Below, piece after piece: positions 37,653-46,964 of a DNA stretch of 64,000 bases (its first letter is position 1; each line of letters opens with the position of its first letter). The stretch comes from Paenibacillus amylolyticus (lineage in GTDB: Bacteria > Bacillota > Bacilli > Paenibacillales > Paenibacillaceae), in NCBI RefSeq assembly GCF_029689945.1, contig NZ_CP121451.1, forward strand, positions 2,108,001 to 2,172,000. The letters run 5' to 3'. The position numbers were made by a program, and so were the translations under genes. Below the pieces are notes generated by a model that worked only from the letters and a program-made list of their open reading frames with translations, was not told where the DNA came from and did not search any database.

Positions 37653-38369
37653 GTGTTAAATCACCGCTTGTTGCTTGTTGAAGATGATCGTTCAATTAGT
37701 GAGATGGTCGGACCTTATTTGGAAAAAGAAGGATATAACGTCACTTATGCATATGACGGCTTAGAGGCAGAACGTCTGTTCAGCCAGGCACAACCTGGTT
37801 ATGATCTGGTTATTCTGGACCTGATGCTCCCTCTCAAGAGTGGGATGGATGTGTTGCAGACCATTCGGGCAGTCAGTCTGGTGCCTGTACTCATTCTGTC
37901 TGCAAAGGATGGGGAGGTGGACAAAGCGCTGGGTCTGGGCTTCGGCGCAGATGATTACTTGAGCAAACCCTTCTCGTTAATCGAACTGACCGCCCGCATC
38001 AAAGCAGCCATTCGCCGCGCCAATTATACCGCTCAGCCTGTGGCAGAAGTGGCTAAAGATCAGCGTATTCATATCGGAGGACTAGTGGTCGACATGGAGA
38101 CGTACGAGGTGGAGCGCGAAGGTACACCGGTCAGGCTGACGTCCAAGGAATTTGGAATCCTGAAACTATTGGTCACCCATCCGGGCAAAGTGTTCACCAA
38201 GGCCCAGATCTACGCTTCGGTCTGGGATGATCATTACTATGGAGACGAAAATATTATTAACGTCCATATGCGCCGTCTGCGTGAGAAACTGGAGGCGGAC
38301 CCGTCGGATCCTCAGTATATCAGAACGCTCTGGGGCATCGGATATAAGCTGGAGGCGGAGCAGGCATGA
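37653..38369 (+). CDS. OmpR-family response regulator of an antibiotic-resistance-like module
   Basis: The product has 238 residues; the GTG at 37653 has GGAGG 7 bases upstream. Receiver with LLVEDD, acceptor Asp in VILDLMLPLKSG near residue 54 and Lys in YLSKPFS; C-terminal winged helix with RLTSKEFGILKLL. It overlaps the kinase start as ATGA. The kinase and a Bcr-like ABC exporter follow, the usual arrangement for sensing and expelling a peptide antibiotic. Confidence 0.9.
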   Translation: MLNHRLLLVEDDRSISEMVGPYLEKEGYNVTYAYDGLEAERLFSQAQPGYDLVILDLMLPLKSGMDVLQTIRAVSLVPVLILSAKDGEVDKALGLGFGADDYLSKPFSLIELTARIKAAIRRANYTAQPVAEVAKDQRIHIGGLVVDMETYEVEREGTPVRLTSKEFGILKLLVTHPGKVFTKAQIYASVWDDHYYGDENIINVHMRRLREKLEADPSDPQYIRTLWGIGYKLEAEQA

Positions 38370-39297
38370 CACTGATTTTTGCCATGACAACAGGTATTCT
38401 AGCGATTGTAGTCCTTGGACTGTGGATGAGATTGCGCAAACGCAGTCAACATCTGTCTTATATTCATCAGAAAATATCCGCAATTCTGGATCAAGGCACT
38501 TTTGAGCGTTTGCTCGTATTCAATAGTGATGACCAAGTCAGCCAGCTTTTGAAAGATATGAACAAACTGCTGGACCATGCGCATCGCGCTAGAGCGGGTT
38601 ATATGAACCAGGAGAAGGAGATGCGCAATATGCTCTCCAACATTTCGCATGATCTGAAAACCCCGCTTACGGTTGTGTTGGGCTATAGCGAGACCTTGCT
38701 GCACAGTTCATCGTTGAACGATCAGGAACGGAAGATTATGACGGAGAAAATACAAGATAAGGCGCAGGAAGTTTTGCGTTTGATCCATTCCTTTTTTGAT
38801 CTGGCGAAGCTGGAATCCGGAGACACGGAGCTGGTGCTTGGTCGAGTAAATATAAGCGAGTTATGCCGATTGAAGATGCTCTCTTTTATGAAATGTTGAC
38901 GAATCTGGGGCTTCATGTGGAATTGGAAATACCTGAAGCTGATATCTTCGTGCAAGCGAACGAAGAAGCATTGGACCGTGTGCTGGACAATCTCATCACG
39001 AATGGGATGAACTATGGAGCAGAGGGTAAGGTGCTGGGGCTCTCGCTTAACCATTCGACAGGTGGGCCTGTGACGCTGCAGATCTGGGACCAAGGCAAGG
39101 GGATTCCTGAAAGCGAGCATAGTCGTGTGTTCGAACGTATGTATACGTTGGAGGATTCCCGTAATCGCCTCTATCAGGGCAGCGGACTTGGGTTGACGAT
39201 TACGAAGCGGCTGGTTGAGCGAATGGGTGGAAGCATCCATTTACATAGTGTTCCCCATCAACGGACTGTATTTTCGGTTACTTTACAGGCCAGGTAG
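38366..39297 (+). CDS. Sensor histidine kinase with one membrane helix, frameshifted
   Basis: A start overlapping the regulator (ATGA). One N-terminal helix (2-20) and no real extracellular domain. The HisKA domain carries the phosphorylated His in SNISHDLKTPLTVV. The break near 38866-38872 separates NISELC from IEDALFYEML; one added base gives 310 residues including a HATPase with N-box and GSGLGLTITKRL. Kinases without a sensor domain are typical of systems that read stress through the partner ABC exporter. Sequence error is likely. Confidence 0.82.
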
Positions 39298-39424
39298 AGG
39301 CTATGGATTGAGTTTCCGGTGAAGCTTAAGGTTTTTGTAAGATTTGATTAATAAAAATGAAGACTTTTCTCTTTACAATACAGATATAGGAACCCGGTCG
39401 GGGGACGTAAAGGAGAATAAGACG

Positions 39425-40348
39425 ATGACTTATATCGCACGAACGATAGATGTAACCAAAGTATATGAAGGCGCAGAGGTTGTATCCAACGTCAGTATGA
39501 ATATTAAGCAAGGTGAGATCTATGGATTTCTCGGTCCGAATGGTGCGGGCAAAACGACCATCATGAAAATGCTGACTAATCTCGTCAAACCAACCACAGG
39601 AGAGATTGAACTGTTTGGAGAGAAGCTTACGCCGACCTCCTATGAAGTGCTGAAACGAATGGGCAGCATTATTGAATATCCGTTTTTCTACGATCGGTTA
39701 TCTGCTCGGGAGAATCTGGAGCTTCACTGTGAATACATGGGGTTTTACAACAAAAAGATTATCGACAACACGATGGAAATGGTAGGTCTGAAGGACACCG
39801 GCAAGAAATCTGTGAAGGACTTCTCTCTGGGCATGAAACAGAGGCTGGGACTGGCTCGTGCACTCATAACCACACCTGAATTATTGATTCTGGATGAACC
39901 GATTAATGGATTGGATCCGGTAGGGATTCGGGAGATGCGAGATTTGTTCAAGCGTCTTAGCAATGAGTATCGAATCACCCTGTTGGTCTCCAGTCATATC
40001 CTTGGCGAAATAGAGCAGATTGCTGACACCGTTGGTGTTATTCGCGGCGGTCGCTTGGTGGAGGAAGTATCCATGGAGAGTCTTCGTGGAAGTCAGAATG
40101 AATATATTGAGTTACAGGCTGTAGATATCCTCAAAGCGACCTATGTCATTGAACATCAGCTCGGATTGAGTAATTATAAATTGGTTGGTGACCATACGTT
40201 ACGTATCTATGATCTGGGAATCATTCCGTCGGAATTAACCACGAAGCTGATCCAGCATGGCATTGAGATCGAATCAATATCCAAACGGGCGCATTCCCTG
40301 GAAGAACACTTCATGAACCTTGTGAAGGGGGATGAAGACGTTGCTTAA
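39425..40348 (+). CDS. Bcr/Lan-type ABC exporter, ATP-binding protein
   Basis: The product has 307 residues; the ATG at 39425 has AAAGGAG upstream. Walker A GPNGAGKTTIM, signature FSLGMKQRLGLA, Walker B LLILDEPINGLD. The INGLDP variant and the EYPFFYDRLSARENL segment are typical of bacitracin/lantibiotic self-protection ATPases (BcrA group). It follows the two-component genes by 128 bases and overlaps the permease gene by 17 bases. Probable role: export of a cell-envelope antibiotic. Confidence 0.85.
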   Translation: MTYIARTIDVTKVYEGAEVVSNVSMNIKQGEIYGFLGPNGAGKTTIMKMLTNLVKPTTGEIELFGEKLTPTSYEVLKRMGSIIEYPFFYDRLSARENLELHCEYMGFYNKKIIDNTMEMVGLKDTGKKSVKDFSLGMKQRLGLARALITTPELLILDEPINGLDPVGIREMRDLFKRLSNEYRITLLVSSHILGEIEQIADTVGVIRGGRLVEEVSMESLRGSQNEYIELQAVDILKATYVIEHQLGLSNYKLVGDHTLRIYDLGIIPSELTTKLIQHGIEIESISKRAHSLEEHFMNLVKGDEDVA

Positions 40349-41039
40349 ACTAATCAGGCTTGAGATGCGCAAGCACCGCTTTGTACGTAATTTTGCCAAC
40401 GCAGGTTTTGCCAATATTGGAGTTCTTCTTTTTCTGATCATGATTGGATTTGTGGACATTGGCGCAGAAGATTATGCCTATGCTGATTACCAGACTGCCT
40501 TTATGATTATTGATACATTTGTGAGAGCGACCTTTATCGTATTTGCAGGAGTATTATTATCCAAGCTCGTTATTAGTGAATATCGAAATAAAACGATGAA
40601 CATCATGTTCACATATCCAATCCAGCGTCATAAAATCATAGCTGCCAAATTGATTATCGTGTTTGTTTTCACCTTTGTGATGATTATGTTTAGCGATCTG
40701 TTGATGGGTTCATTGCTGTTGATTGCCAATCATTTCTACTCCTTTATTCCTGGCTCATTGACGAATAGGGAAATACTAGGATTTATGTTGAAGTACGGTC
40801 TGAGTTCCTTATCTGCCGCGAGCATGGCGCTCATTCCTTTATTCTTTGGGATGCGTAAGCATTCCGTTACAACGACAATAGTCTCATCCATCCTGCTGGT
40901 TTTGATTGTCTGCTCCGGGTTCAACGGGTCTGAATATTCCATTCATTCGCTTATTATAATCCCTCTGACCCTTGGAGCTATTGGGATATGGATAGCTTCC
41001 ATGTCCATGATTCGTCTGGAGACCAAAGATGTGAACTGA
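40332..41039 (+). CDS. ABC-2-type permease paired with the Bcr-like ATPase
   Basis: The product has 235 residues and starts inside the ATPase 3' end (ATG 40332; TTG 40341 is a plausible alternative). Six transmembrane helices with the conserved cytosolic loop SEYRNKTMNIMFTYPIQRHK before the second pair. Small permeases of this length occur in BcrB/LanE-type exporters. Last gene of the module. Confidence 0.82.
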   Translation: MKTLLKLIRLEMRKHRFVRNFANAGFANIGVLLFLIMIGFVDIGAEDYAYADYQTAFMIIDTFVRATFIVFAGVLLSKLVISEYRNKTMNIMFTYPIQRHKIIAAKLIIVFVFTFVMIMFSDLLMGSLLLIANHFYSFIPGSLTNREILGFMLKYGLSSLSAASMALIPLFFGMRKHSVTTTIVSSILLVLIVCSGFNGSEYSIHSLIIIPLTLGAIGIWIASMSMIRLETKDVN

Positions 41040-41144
41040 ATCATCCTGAAAACCATGCTCCGTATGGCTTCAGCTGCCATTGACATCCGCTCGTACAAGG
41101 GATAGGATAATGTCAACTGAGACACGAAGGAGAATGCAACGATC

Positions 41145-41957
41145 ATGACGATTCCAAAGACATTAACAATCGCTGGTTCGGACACGAGCGGCGGTGCAGG
41201 TATTCAAGCTGATTTGAAAACTTTTCAGGAACTGGGTGTGTACGGCATGACCGTACTGACTACAGTTGTGGCGATGGAGCCCGATACGTGGGATCACCAA
41301 GTCTTCCCTGTGGAATTAAATGTAGTTGAAGCCCAGCTTCGCACGGTTCTGGATGGTATCGGTTTTGATGCCATGAAGACAGGCATGCTCGGTTCTGTAG
41401 ATATTATTGAATTGGTAGCCAAACATATTCGTCGTAGCGGCCTGCCACAGATCGTTATCGATCCAGTGATGGTCTGCAAAGGCACAGACGAAGTGCTGCA
41501 ACCTGAAAATACGGAAGCGATGATCGAATTCCTGTTGCCTGGTGCGGATCTGGTTACACCTAACCTGTTCGAGGCATCTCAGCTGGCGAAGAGTGGACCG
41601 ATTCGTTCCAAGGAACAGATGGAAGCAGCGGCAGCAACAATTCATGCCCATGGCTCAAAACATGTTCTGATCAAGGACAGAGGTGTAATTAGCCCGGGTA
41701 AAGCAATGGATCTACTCTATGATGGAACTAACTACGAATGGTTTGAAGCCGATGTTGTCGGTTCCGGATATACGCATGGTGCGGGCTGCACAACGTCTGC
41801 GGCAATTACTGCAGGATTGGCTCGTGGCCTTTCAGTGAAAGAGGCTGTTCGTGAAGGTAAAGCCTTCGTGACCAAAGCGATTGCCGGCGGATTCCCGCTG
41901 AATCGTTTTGTTGGTCCTACACTGCATGTGGCTCACCGTCTGGAGCAACAACGCTAA
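41145..41957 (+). CDS. pdxK: Pyridoxine/pyridoxal kinase
   Basis: The product has 270 residues. It is closely similar in pattern to B. subtilis PdxK (formerly ThiD2/YwdB): LTIAGSDTSGGAGIQADLKT at the N-terminus, MKTGML, VIDPVMVCKGTD, and the YTHGAGCT ATP/anion site near the C-terminus. It phosphorylates pyridoxal and pyridoxine in vitamin B6 salvage and may also act on hydroxymethylpyrimidine. Monocistronic, followed by a terminator. The RLDL-type salvage partner is not nearby. Confidence 0.88.
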   Translation: MTIPKTLTIAGSDTSGGAGIQADLKTFQELGVYGMTVLTTVVAMEPDTWDHQVFPVELNVVEAQLRTVLDGIGFDAMKTGMLGSVDIIELVAKHIRRSGLPQIVIDPVMVCKGTDEVLQPENTEAMIEFLLPGADLVTPNLFEASQLAKSGPIRSKEQMEAAAATIHAHGSKHVLIKDRGVISPGKAMDLLYDGTNYEWFEADVVGSGYTHGAGCTTSAAITAGLARGLSVKEAVREGKAFVTKAIAGGFPLNRFVGPTLHVAHRLEQQR

Positions 41958-42023
41958 GGGTTACCCGTGAGCGCGCAGTAGCGCATCAATTGTGGATAAC
42001 TCAACTCGATTTCATTTCAAGTA

Positions 42024-42065
42024 GCTGTCAATGAGCAGAAGGTTGCTCGTTGACGGCTTCTTTTT
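42024..42065 (+). terminator. Terminator after pdxK
   Basis: GCTGTCAATGAGCA pairs (wobbles allowed) with TGCTCGTTGACGGC over a 6-base loop; TTCTTTTT follows. Confidence 0.85.
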
Positions 42066-42207
42066 GTGCGAATTTTGATAAAAATTAGTAACTTTTGGCT
42101 TATATTAATCGTATATAACATGGGGTTCATTCCAAAACATGTCTGGACACATGAACGACACATGGAATAGGTATGTTATGATCAGAAACTTAAAAGGAGA
42201 GTCGGTC

Positions 42208-42888
42208 ATGATCAGAACAGTGCTTCTGGTGGAAGATGAAAGCCGCATTCGTGAGATTGTGGCCGATTATTTCATAAAAGAACAATGGAACGTCATAGAA
42301 GCAGAACATGGAGTACAGGCATTGGAACTGCTGGCTGAGCATGAAGTGGATCTGGTCATTCTGGATGTTTTGATGCCTGAAATGGATGGATGGACGTTAT
42401 GTGGGCATATTCGATCCCAATCCACCGTACCTATTATCATGCTGACTGCACGGTCCGAGGATGATGATAAAATTCATGGATTTCAACTGGGCGTTGACGA
42501 TTACGTCACCAAGCCGTTTAGTCCACGTGTGCTGGTTGCACGTGCAGAGACCTTAATGAAGCGTGTTGAAGGCGCGTTGGGACGAGAGCAGGGTGTGATT
42601 CGCTTCGGACAGGTAACGCTTGATCCATGGGCTCGGCGACTGGAGAAGGATGGGGTTGAAGTCGAGCTTGCGCCAAAGGAATATGATCTGTTGCTCTATT
42701 TGGTACGAAATGCAGGCATCGTATTGTCCCGGGATGCCATTTTGAATCGGATCTGGGGATTTGATTTTGAAGGAGACTCACGTGTTGTGGATACTCACAT
42801 TAAGAAGCTGCGAAGTAAATTGGGCGACGAAGCCAAGTGTATCCGGACCGTGATTGGCACCGGATATCGTTTCGAGGCAGAAGCATGA
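42208..42888 (+). CDS. OmpR-family response regulator
   Basis: The product has 226 residues; the ATG at 42208 has AAGGAG 8 bases upstream, and longer frames lack a site. Receiver: LLVEDESRIREI, acceptor Asp in VILDVLMPEMDG, Lys in YVTKPFS. Winged helix: LAPKEYDLLLYL and VVDTHIKKLRSKL. It is coupled to the next histidine kinase by ATGA, with pssA and a DedA gene downstream, pointing to membrane or envelope stress control. Confidence 0.9.
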   Translation: MIRTVLLVEDESRIREIVADYFIKEQWNVIEAEHGVQALELLAEHEVDLVILDVLMPEMDGWTLCGHIRSQSTVPIIMLTARSEDDDKIHGFQLGVDDYVTKPFSPRVLVARAETLMKRVEGALGREQGVIRFGQVTLDPWARRLEKDGVEVELAPKEYDLLLYLVRNAGIVLSRDAILNRIWGFDFEGDSRVVDTHIKKLRSKLGDEAKCIRTVIGTGYRFEAEA

Positions 42889-44633
42889 GAAGAAATGGCG
42901 TAACGATGAAGCTTTTCCTGGTGATGGCAGGATGTCTGGTTCTTCTATATGGAACGACCGTATTTGCCCAGTTGGTCTGGTTCCCCGACTTCTATCAGCA
43001 TCAGAAGATTAGCAGTATGAAGAAAAAGCTGTCCAAGTTCGAACAGCAATATTCGAATGGGCATTGGAGTGATCTGCAACTCGCCAAGGAGACCGGCAAA
43101 TTCATGCGTCAGAATCAGTCGCATCTGGTCATTCTGACGAACAATGGAAGGCTGGTTAACGACCCGTTCCACATTACATTACTTCAGGACGATGGGAGCC
43201 ACGTGAAGGTATCCTTGTCCTTGTTTATCAATAGTGAGAATGCTGGCTGGATTACATCCCATCTGAAATATGGACAGAAGCTGACGGTGAAAGGCCCGGC
43301 CAGCGGGTCCATGGTTTACCCATTCAAAATCCAGGATGCCACTTCTGCCGCATGGGGAACAGAAAGCTTTCAGGAATCCATTGAGCCAGTCAACGAATGG
43401 TCAGGTGTGCTGACCGAGGTGGTTCTGCCCAATCTGGCAACGTGGAGTCAGAGACAGGGATTGCTGGTGCAAGCACTGGATAGCCGATTTCCTTTGTCCA
43501 CAGAAGACCAAAATGCCTTGGCCAATGGCAAAATGCTCAATGAAGAATGGATGGATAGCTGGAGTGGTGTTCGCAATGTTATCACGATTGCTCCAGTGCA
43601 TCGTTCCGGACCCGAACAGCAACTGATTTTCTCACTCACCTCCCTTCAGGAGATGAGAGAAGCGAATGAGGCAACGCGTTTGTTCTATGGGTATTTTGGC
43701 ATCGGTGCATTTATATTGATTCTATTACTGGCATTGCTCCTGTCCCGAATTGTAACGAAGCCGCTCTTGGCCTTGAACCATGTCGCCAAAAAAATGTCTA
43801 CGCTGGATTTCACGGTGAAATCACCCATCCGGCGTAATGATGAAATCGGCAGCCTGTCTAACAGCCTCAATGCCCTATCGGGAACCTTGGGTCAGACACT
43901 GGAAGAGCTGAGGCAGGCCAACACGCAGATGCGTACAGATATGGAAATGAAACAGCAGATTGAACAGCGTCAGCGCAAGTTTTTTGCCGATGCCTCCCAT
44001 GAACTCAAGACACCAATCAGCATTATTAAGGGATACTCCGAAGGGCTGAAGGATGGTGTGAGTGAAAGCAAACGGGAGCGTTACATTGAGATTATTGCCG
44101 ATGAGGCGATCAAAATGGAAACCATGGTTGAAGAGATGCTGGATCTGGTGCGACTGGAATCCTCTGCGGTTCAATTGAATACGGATGCTGTGGCGCTGGC
44201 TGACATGATTGAAGATATCGCCGGCCGTCTGGGTCCGCAGCTGAAGGATAAAGGTTTGGATGTGGTGCTTGTATCTACAACGGAACAGACGGTGGAGGGT
44301 GACCGAAGCAAGCTGGAGCAAGTTATTTTCAATATCATGATGAATGCTATACGTCATGCAATACCACATACCGATATAACTATTGAGATCAGCAGGCGTG
44401 AAGGTTCTGTCCATATTTCCATTGAGAACAAGGGCGAGCAGATCGCTGAAGCTGAGCGTCAGTATATATGGGAGAGGTTCTATCGGGTAGAGCGCTCACG
44501 TAATCGCAAAATGGGGGGAACCGGGCTCGGTCTGGCCATTGCGAAGCAGATCCTCGATCTGCACGGGTGCAATTATGGAGTGGAGAATACACCGGATGGA
44601 GTCCGTTTTTATATTATTTTTCCTAAAGCCTAG
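42885..44633 (+). CDS. Membrane sensor histidine kinase with extracellular domain
   Basis: The product has 582 residues from the ATGA overlap. Transmembrane helices at about 10-30 and about 270-295 (FGIGAFILILLLALLLSRIV) enclose an extracellular domain of roughly 240 residues. HAMP (about 295-350), a coiled coil, HisKA with DASHELKTPISIIKGYSEGL, and a HATPase with N-box FNIMMNAIRHA and GGTGLGLAIAKQI follow. It is coupled to the regulator just upstream. The ligand is unknown. Confidence 0.9.
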   Translation: MRRNGVTMKLFLVMAGCLVLLYGTTVFAQLVWFPDFYQHQKISSMKKKLSKFEQQYSNGHWSDLQLAKETGKFMRQNQSHLVILTNNGRLVNDPFHITLLQDDGSHVKVSLSLFINSENAGWITSHLKYGQKLTVKGPASGSMVYPFKIQDATSAAWGTESFQESIEPVNEWSGVLTEVVLPNLATWSQRQGLLVQALDSRFPLSTEDQNALANGKMLNEEWMDSWSGVRNVITIAPVHRSGPEQQLIFSLTSLQEMREANEATRLFYGYFGIGAFILILLLALLLSRIVTKPLLALNHVAKKMSTLDFTVKSPIRRNDEIGSLSNSLNALSGTLGQTLEELRQANTQMRTDMEMKQQIEQRQRKFFADASHELKTPISIIKGYSEGLKDGVSESKRERYIEIIADEAIKMETMVEEMLDLVRLESSAVQLNTDAVALADMIEDIAGRLGPQLKDKGLDVVLVSTTEQTVEGDRSKLEQVIFNIMMNAIRHAIPHTDITIEISRREGSVHISIENKGEQIAEAERQYIWERFYRVERSRNRKMGGTGLGLAIAKQILDLHGCNYGVENTPDGVRFYIIFPKA

Positions 44634-44653
44634 TACGAAAGGGAGTCAATCTT

Positions 44654-45199
44654 ATGAAGTCTTTACCATCGATTTTAACCTTGGGGAATCTGAGTTCAGG
44701 CATGCTGGCAGTCATTATGGCTATTCATGGTGAATTTGCCCTGGCTGTGATGATGATATGGGTAGCGATGTTCTTTGATCTGTTTGATGGCTATGCAGCC
44801 CGCAAATTGCATTGTGAGGGTGAGTTCGGTAAAGCCCTGGATTCACTTGCAGATGTAGTGTCGTTCGGAACAGCCCCTGTGCTGATTCTGTATCTGAACT
44901 CCATGAATGAAGTGAGTGTGCTGGGGATGGCATTGACCGCATTGTTTCCGGTGTGCGGTGCATTGCGCCTGGCCCGTTATAACTGTCAGAAGACACCAAG
45001 TAGCGGTTTTGTTGGAATGCCGATTACGTTTGCCGGGGGTCTGATGTCCTTTTTCGCGCTCTGGAGTCCTTATTTCACACATGGTGTAGCGTATCTTGTC
45101 ATTATTGTATTATCCGGTCTCATGGTGAGCCAAATCCGATTCCCGTCTCTAAAACAAGTGCTAGCCTCACATGAGAAGGATATTGTGGAACCGAAATAA
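44654..45199 (+). CDS. pssA: CDP-diacylglycerol-serine O-phosphatidyltransferase
   Basis: The product has 181 residues. The CDP-alcohol phosphotransferase motif is complete: DGYAARKLHCEGEFGKALDS with the following LAD supplies D-G-x2-A-R-x8-G-x3-D-x3-D. About five membrane helices. It makes phosphatidylserine, precursor of phosphatidylethanolamine; no decarboxylase (psd) gene is beside it here. It starts 20 bases after the histidine kinase, so it is probably in the same operon. Confidence 0.88.
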   Translation: MKSLPSILTLGNLSSGMLAVIMAIHGEFALAVMMIWVAMFFDLFDGYAARKLHCEGEFGKALDSLADVVSFGTAPVLILYLNSMNEVSVLGMALTALFPVCGALRLARYNCQKTPSSGFVGMPITFAGGLMSFFALWSPYFTHGVAYLVIIVLSGLMVSQIRFPSLKQVLASHEKDIVEPK

Positions 45200-45212
45200 G
45201 GAGCGAGTCAGT

Positions 45213-45697
45213 ATGGAATTTGCAAAAGAATTTATTGGTCAATATGGTTATTTCGCAATATACGGACTACTGGCTCTTGGCGTTATTGGCATGCCGATTC
45301 CGGATGAGGTGATGATGACGTTTGTCGGTTATCTCGCCTCCATCTCGGTATTGAATTATTCCGTATCCATCGCCGTCAGTTTCGGTGGCGCATTTACCGG
45401 GGGCTGCTCAGCTACATGATTGGCAAGAAGGCGGGCAGGCCGCTGTTCGACAAGTATGGCAAGTGGATTGGCGTGAATGCCAAACGATTTAGCAGGGTGG
45501 AGTCGTGGTTTCTGAAATATGGATACTGGTCAATCATCCTCGGTTATTTCATTCCGGGCATTCGTCATCTGATGTGCTGTTTCTCCGGGATGAGCCGTAT
45601 GGCGATTGGCAGATACGTCGTTGTATCAGGCATTGGTGCATTTGTATGGTGTGTTGTCTTTATCTCGATTGGTTTCTATGTCGGTGTGATAACTTAA
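45213..45697 (+). CDS. DedA-family membrane protein, frameshifted
   Basis: The ATG at 45213 starts MEFAKEFIGQYGYFAIYGLL. The DedA motif is visible: GMPIPDEVMMTFVG, then after one G restored in the G5 run 45399-45403 LLSYMIGKKAGRPL, GYFIPGIRHLMCCFSGMSRM. The joined length is 161 residues, on the short side for DedA. DedA proteins flip undecaprenyl phosphate or phosphatidylethanolamine-type lipids and keep the proton gradient. It follows pssA by 13 bases. Probably a sequence error. Confidence 0.85.
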
Positions 45698-45733
45698 AAT
45701 CGGACAGCCTGTTGCAACAACAGGCAAAGATCG

Positions 45734-45764
45734 AAGACCTCTTGAGTGTAAGGTGGTCTTTTTT
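45734..45764 (+). terminator. Terminator after dedA
   Basis: AAGACC pairs with GGTCTT with inner CTT/AAG pairing, followed by TTTT. A GCCTGTTG-caa-CAACAGGC hairpin (45707-45725) lies just before it. Confidence 0.8.
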
Positions 45765-45900
45765 GTTTGTTCTATGTATGGTCGGAGACCTTGTCTAGTC
45801 AAATCATGACGAAAAGAAACTTACCCGCGGAACTGTAGGGCTAGGGTTAGGGCTATTGCAGAAAAAGCTAAGCACAGAGCTAATCCAGCTATTTCTCTGA

Positions 45901-46000
45901 GTAACTCTCCGTGTAATTCTCCCATGTGACTCTATTATGTAACTCTCTGTGTAGCACTCCATGTAAACACTTCGTGTAAAACTTCTGTTTAGCTCTCCGT
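45901..46000. repeat. Degenerate tandem repeat, about eight units of 12-13 bp
   Basis: Successive units: GTAACTCTCCGT, GTAATTCTCCCAT, GTGACTCTATTAT, GTAACTCTCTGT, GTAGCACTCCAT, GTAAACACTTCGT, GTAAAACTTCTGT, TTAGCTCTCCGT. There is no open frame. It lies in a non-coding gap of 614 bases (45698-46311). Confidence 0.65.
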
Positions 46001-46172
46001 ATACTCGTTAGTGACTCAAGGATCTGACACCTCGACCCCAGTAACTCCAGAGCTTGCAGTAAGGTTTAAGAGTAATTGTAAGGATGGTGTAGCAACTCCA
46101 AGCGTTTCATTAAAGGCATCTCCCAAATTCTAACGAACTCAGATGAGCTTATTATCGAGATATGAGGCATGT

Positions 46173-46275
46173 TGGAATTCTAACGAATCCGAGAAACCTT
46201 ATTTCACGAAAATGCCCCTCAAAGTAACCTGATTTACTCCGTATCATCACTATAAGGTGTCCTGAGTTCGTTAAA
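46173..46275. repeat. Inverted-repeat element with TAACGAA arms
   Basis: The left arm around TTCTAACGAATCCGAG...ACCTTAT (46174-46202) is nearly the reverse complement of the right arm ATAAGGTGTCCTGAGTTCG (46252-46274). A further partial copy of the arm (TTCTAACGAACTCAG) lies at 46128-46142. It looks like a palindromic intergenic repeat. Confidence 0.5.
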
Positions 46276-46311
46276 AATTGAACATGTGCCAAAAAGGCGA
46301 AATAACGTGTC

Positions 46312-46964
46312 TCATGTTCGTAAGATATAGGTTCGATATCGTTGAGTGCCACTAGCGACATGTAATACCTCTTGATCAATCAGACTGTGAAGAACTCTTC
46401 GAGCGTGCTGATCTGTGATACGCAGATGCGTAGCAAGTTCCGACGGGGCAAAAGGACGGATGATGCGTCTGGCATAACGAACAGTTTCGGCTTCCAGCCA
46501 ATTGAGGGTCGGGGCACATCTGTGGCCATGAATTTTCCCATAAAAGACAGCACTAGCTGCTGGCACCGTTTCGGTTCATCCTTAATGGAGAGATACGCGA
46601 TCGGCAGAAAAATCCAATTATCAAGTGTTAGCAGACAATGTCGCCAGCATAAATCTTTGAAACGACGAACATCCAGATCACGGGCATGTGGCCCGTATCC
46701 TTGAATCTCAATCCCTCCCTTAACGCCGTTTCCTGGCAGGTAAGCCAGATCCAGATACCGATAACCGTTATGAAAGTCACGTACTTCAATTTCGGGTTGC
46801 AGATGGTTAAAGTTTTTCATCACTGGAAACCAAACGGAACGCAAAAACTCCAGTGTGCTGTGTTCAAGCCCATTTTCTATTCTGGAAAGCACTCGGGGGT
46901 TCGTCTCCTTCTCCAAAAGGGAGTGCATCCAACCCTCGTAAGCTTCATCAAAATCAATGCTCAT
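46312..46964 (-). CDS. Predicted nuclease-fold plus winged-helix protein, frameshifted
   Basis: The ATG at 46964 follows GAGGAG by 9 bases. One base restored in the G4 run 46511-46514 (C4 in the gene) joins the two parts into 217 residues. The middle shows YLDLAYLPGNGVKGGIEIQG, a D...ExQ spacing that resembles a PD-(D/E)XK restriction-like core. Residues 150-215 read as a winged helix (RPFAPSELATHLRITDQHAR). I recall similar Paenibacillus proteins annotated only as transcriptional regulators. Whether it cuts or only binds DNA is not known. Confidence 0.6.

Noticed and set aside
45901..46000. CRISPR array
   Set aside because: Units are 12-13 bp and degenerate, with no spacers and no cas genes.
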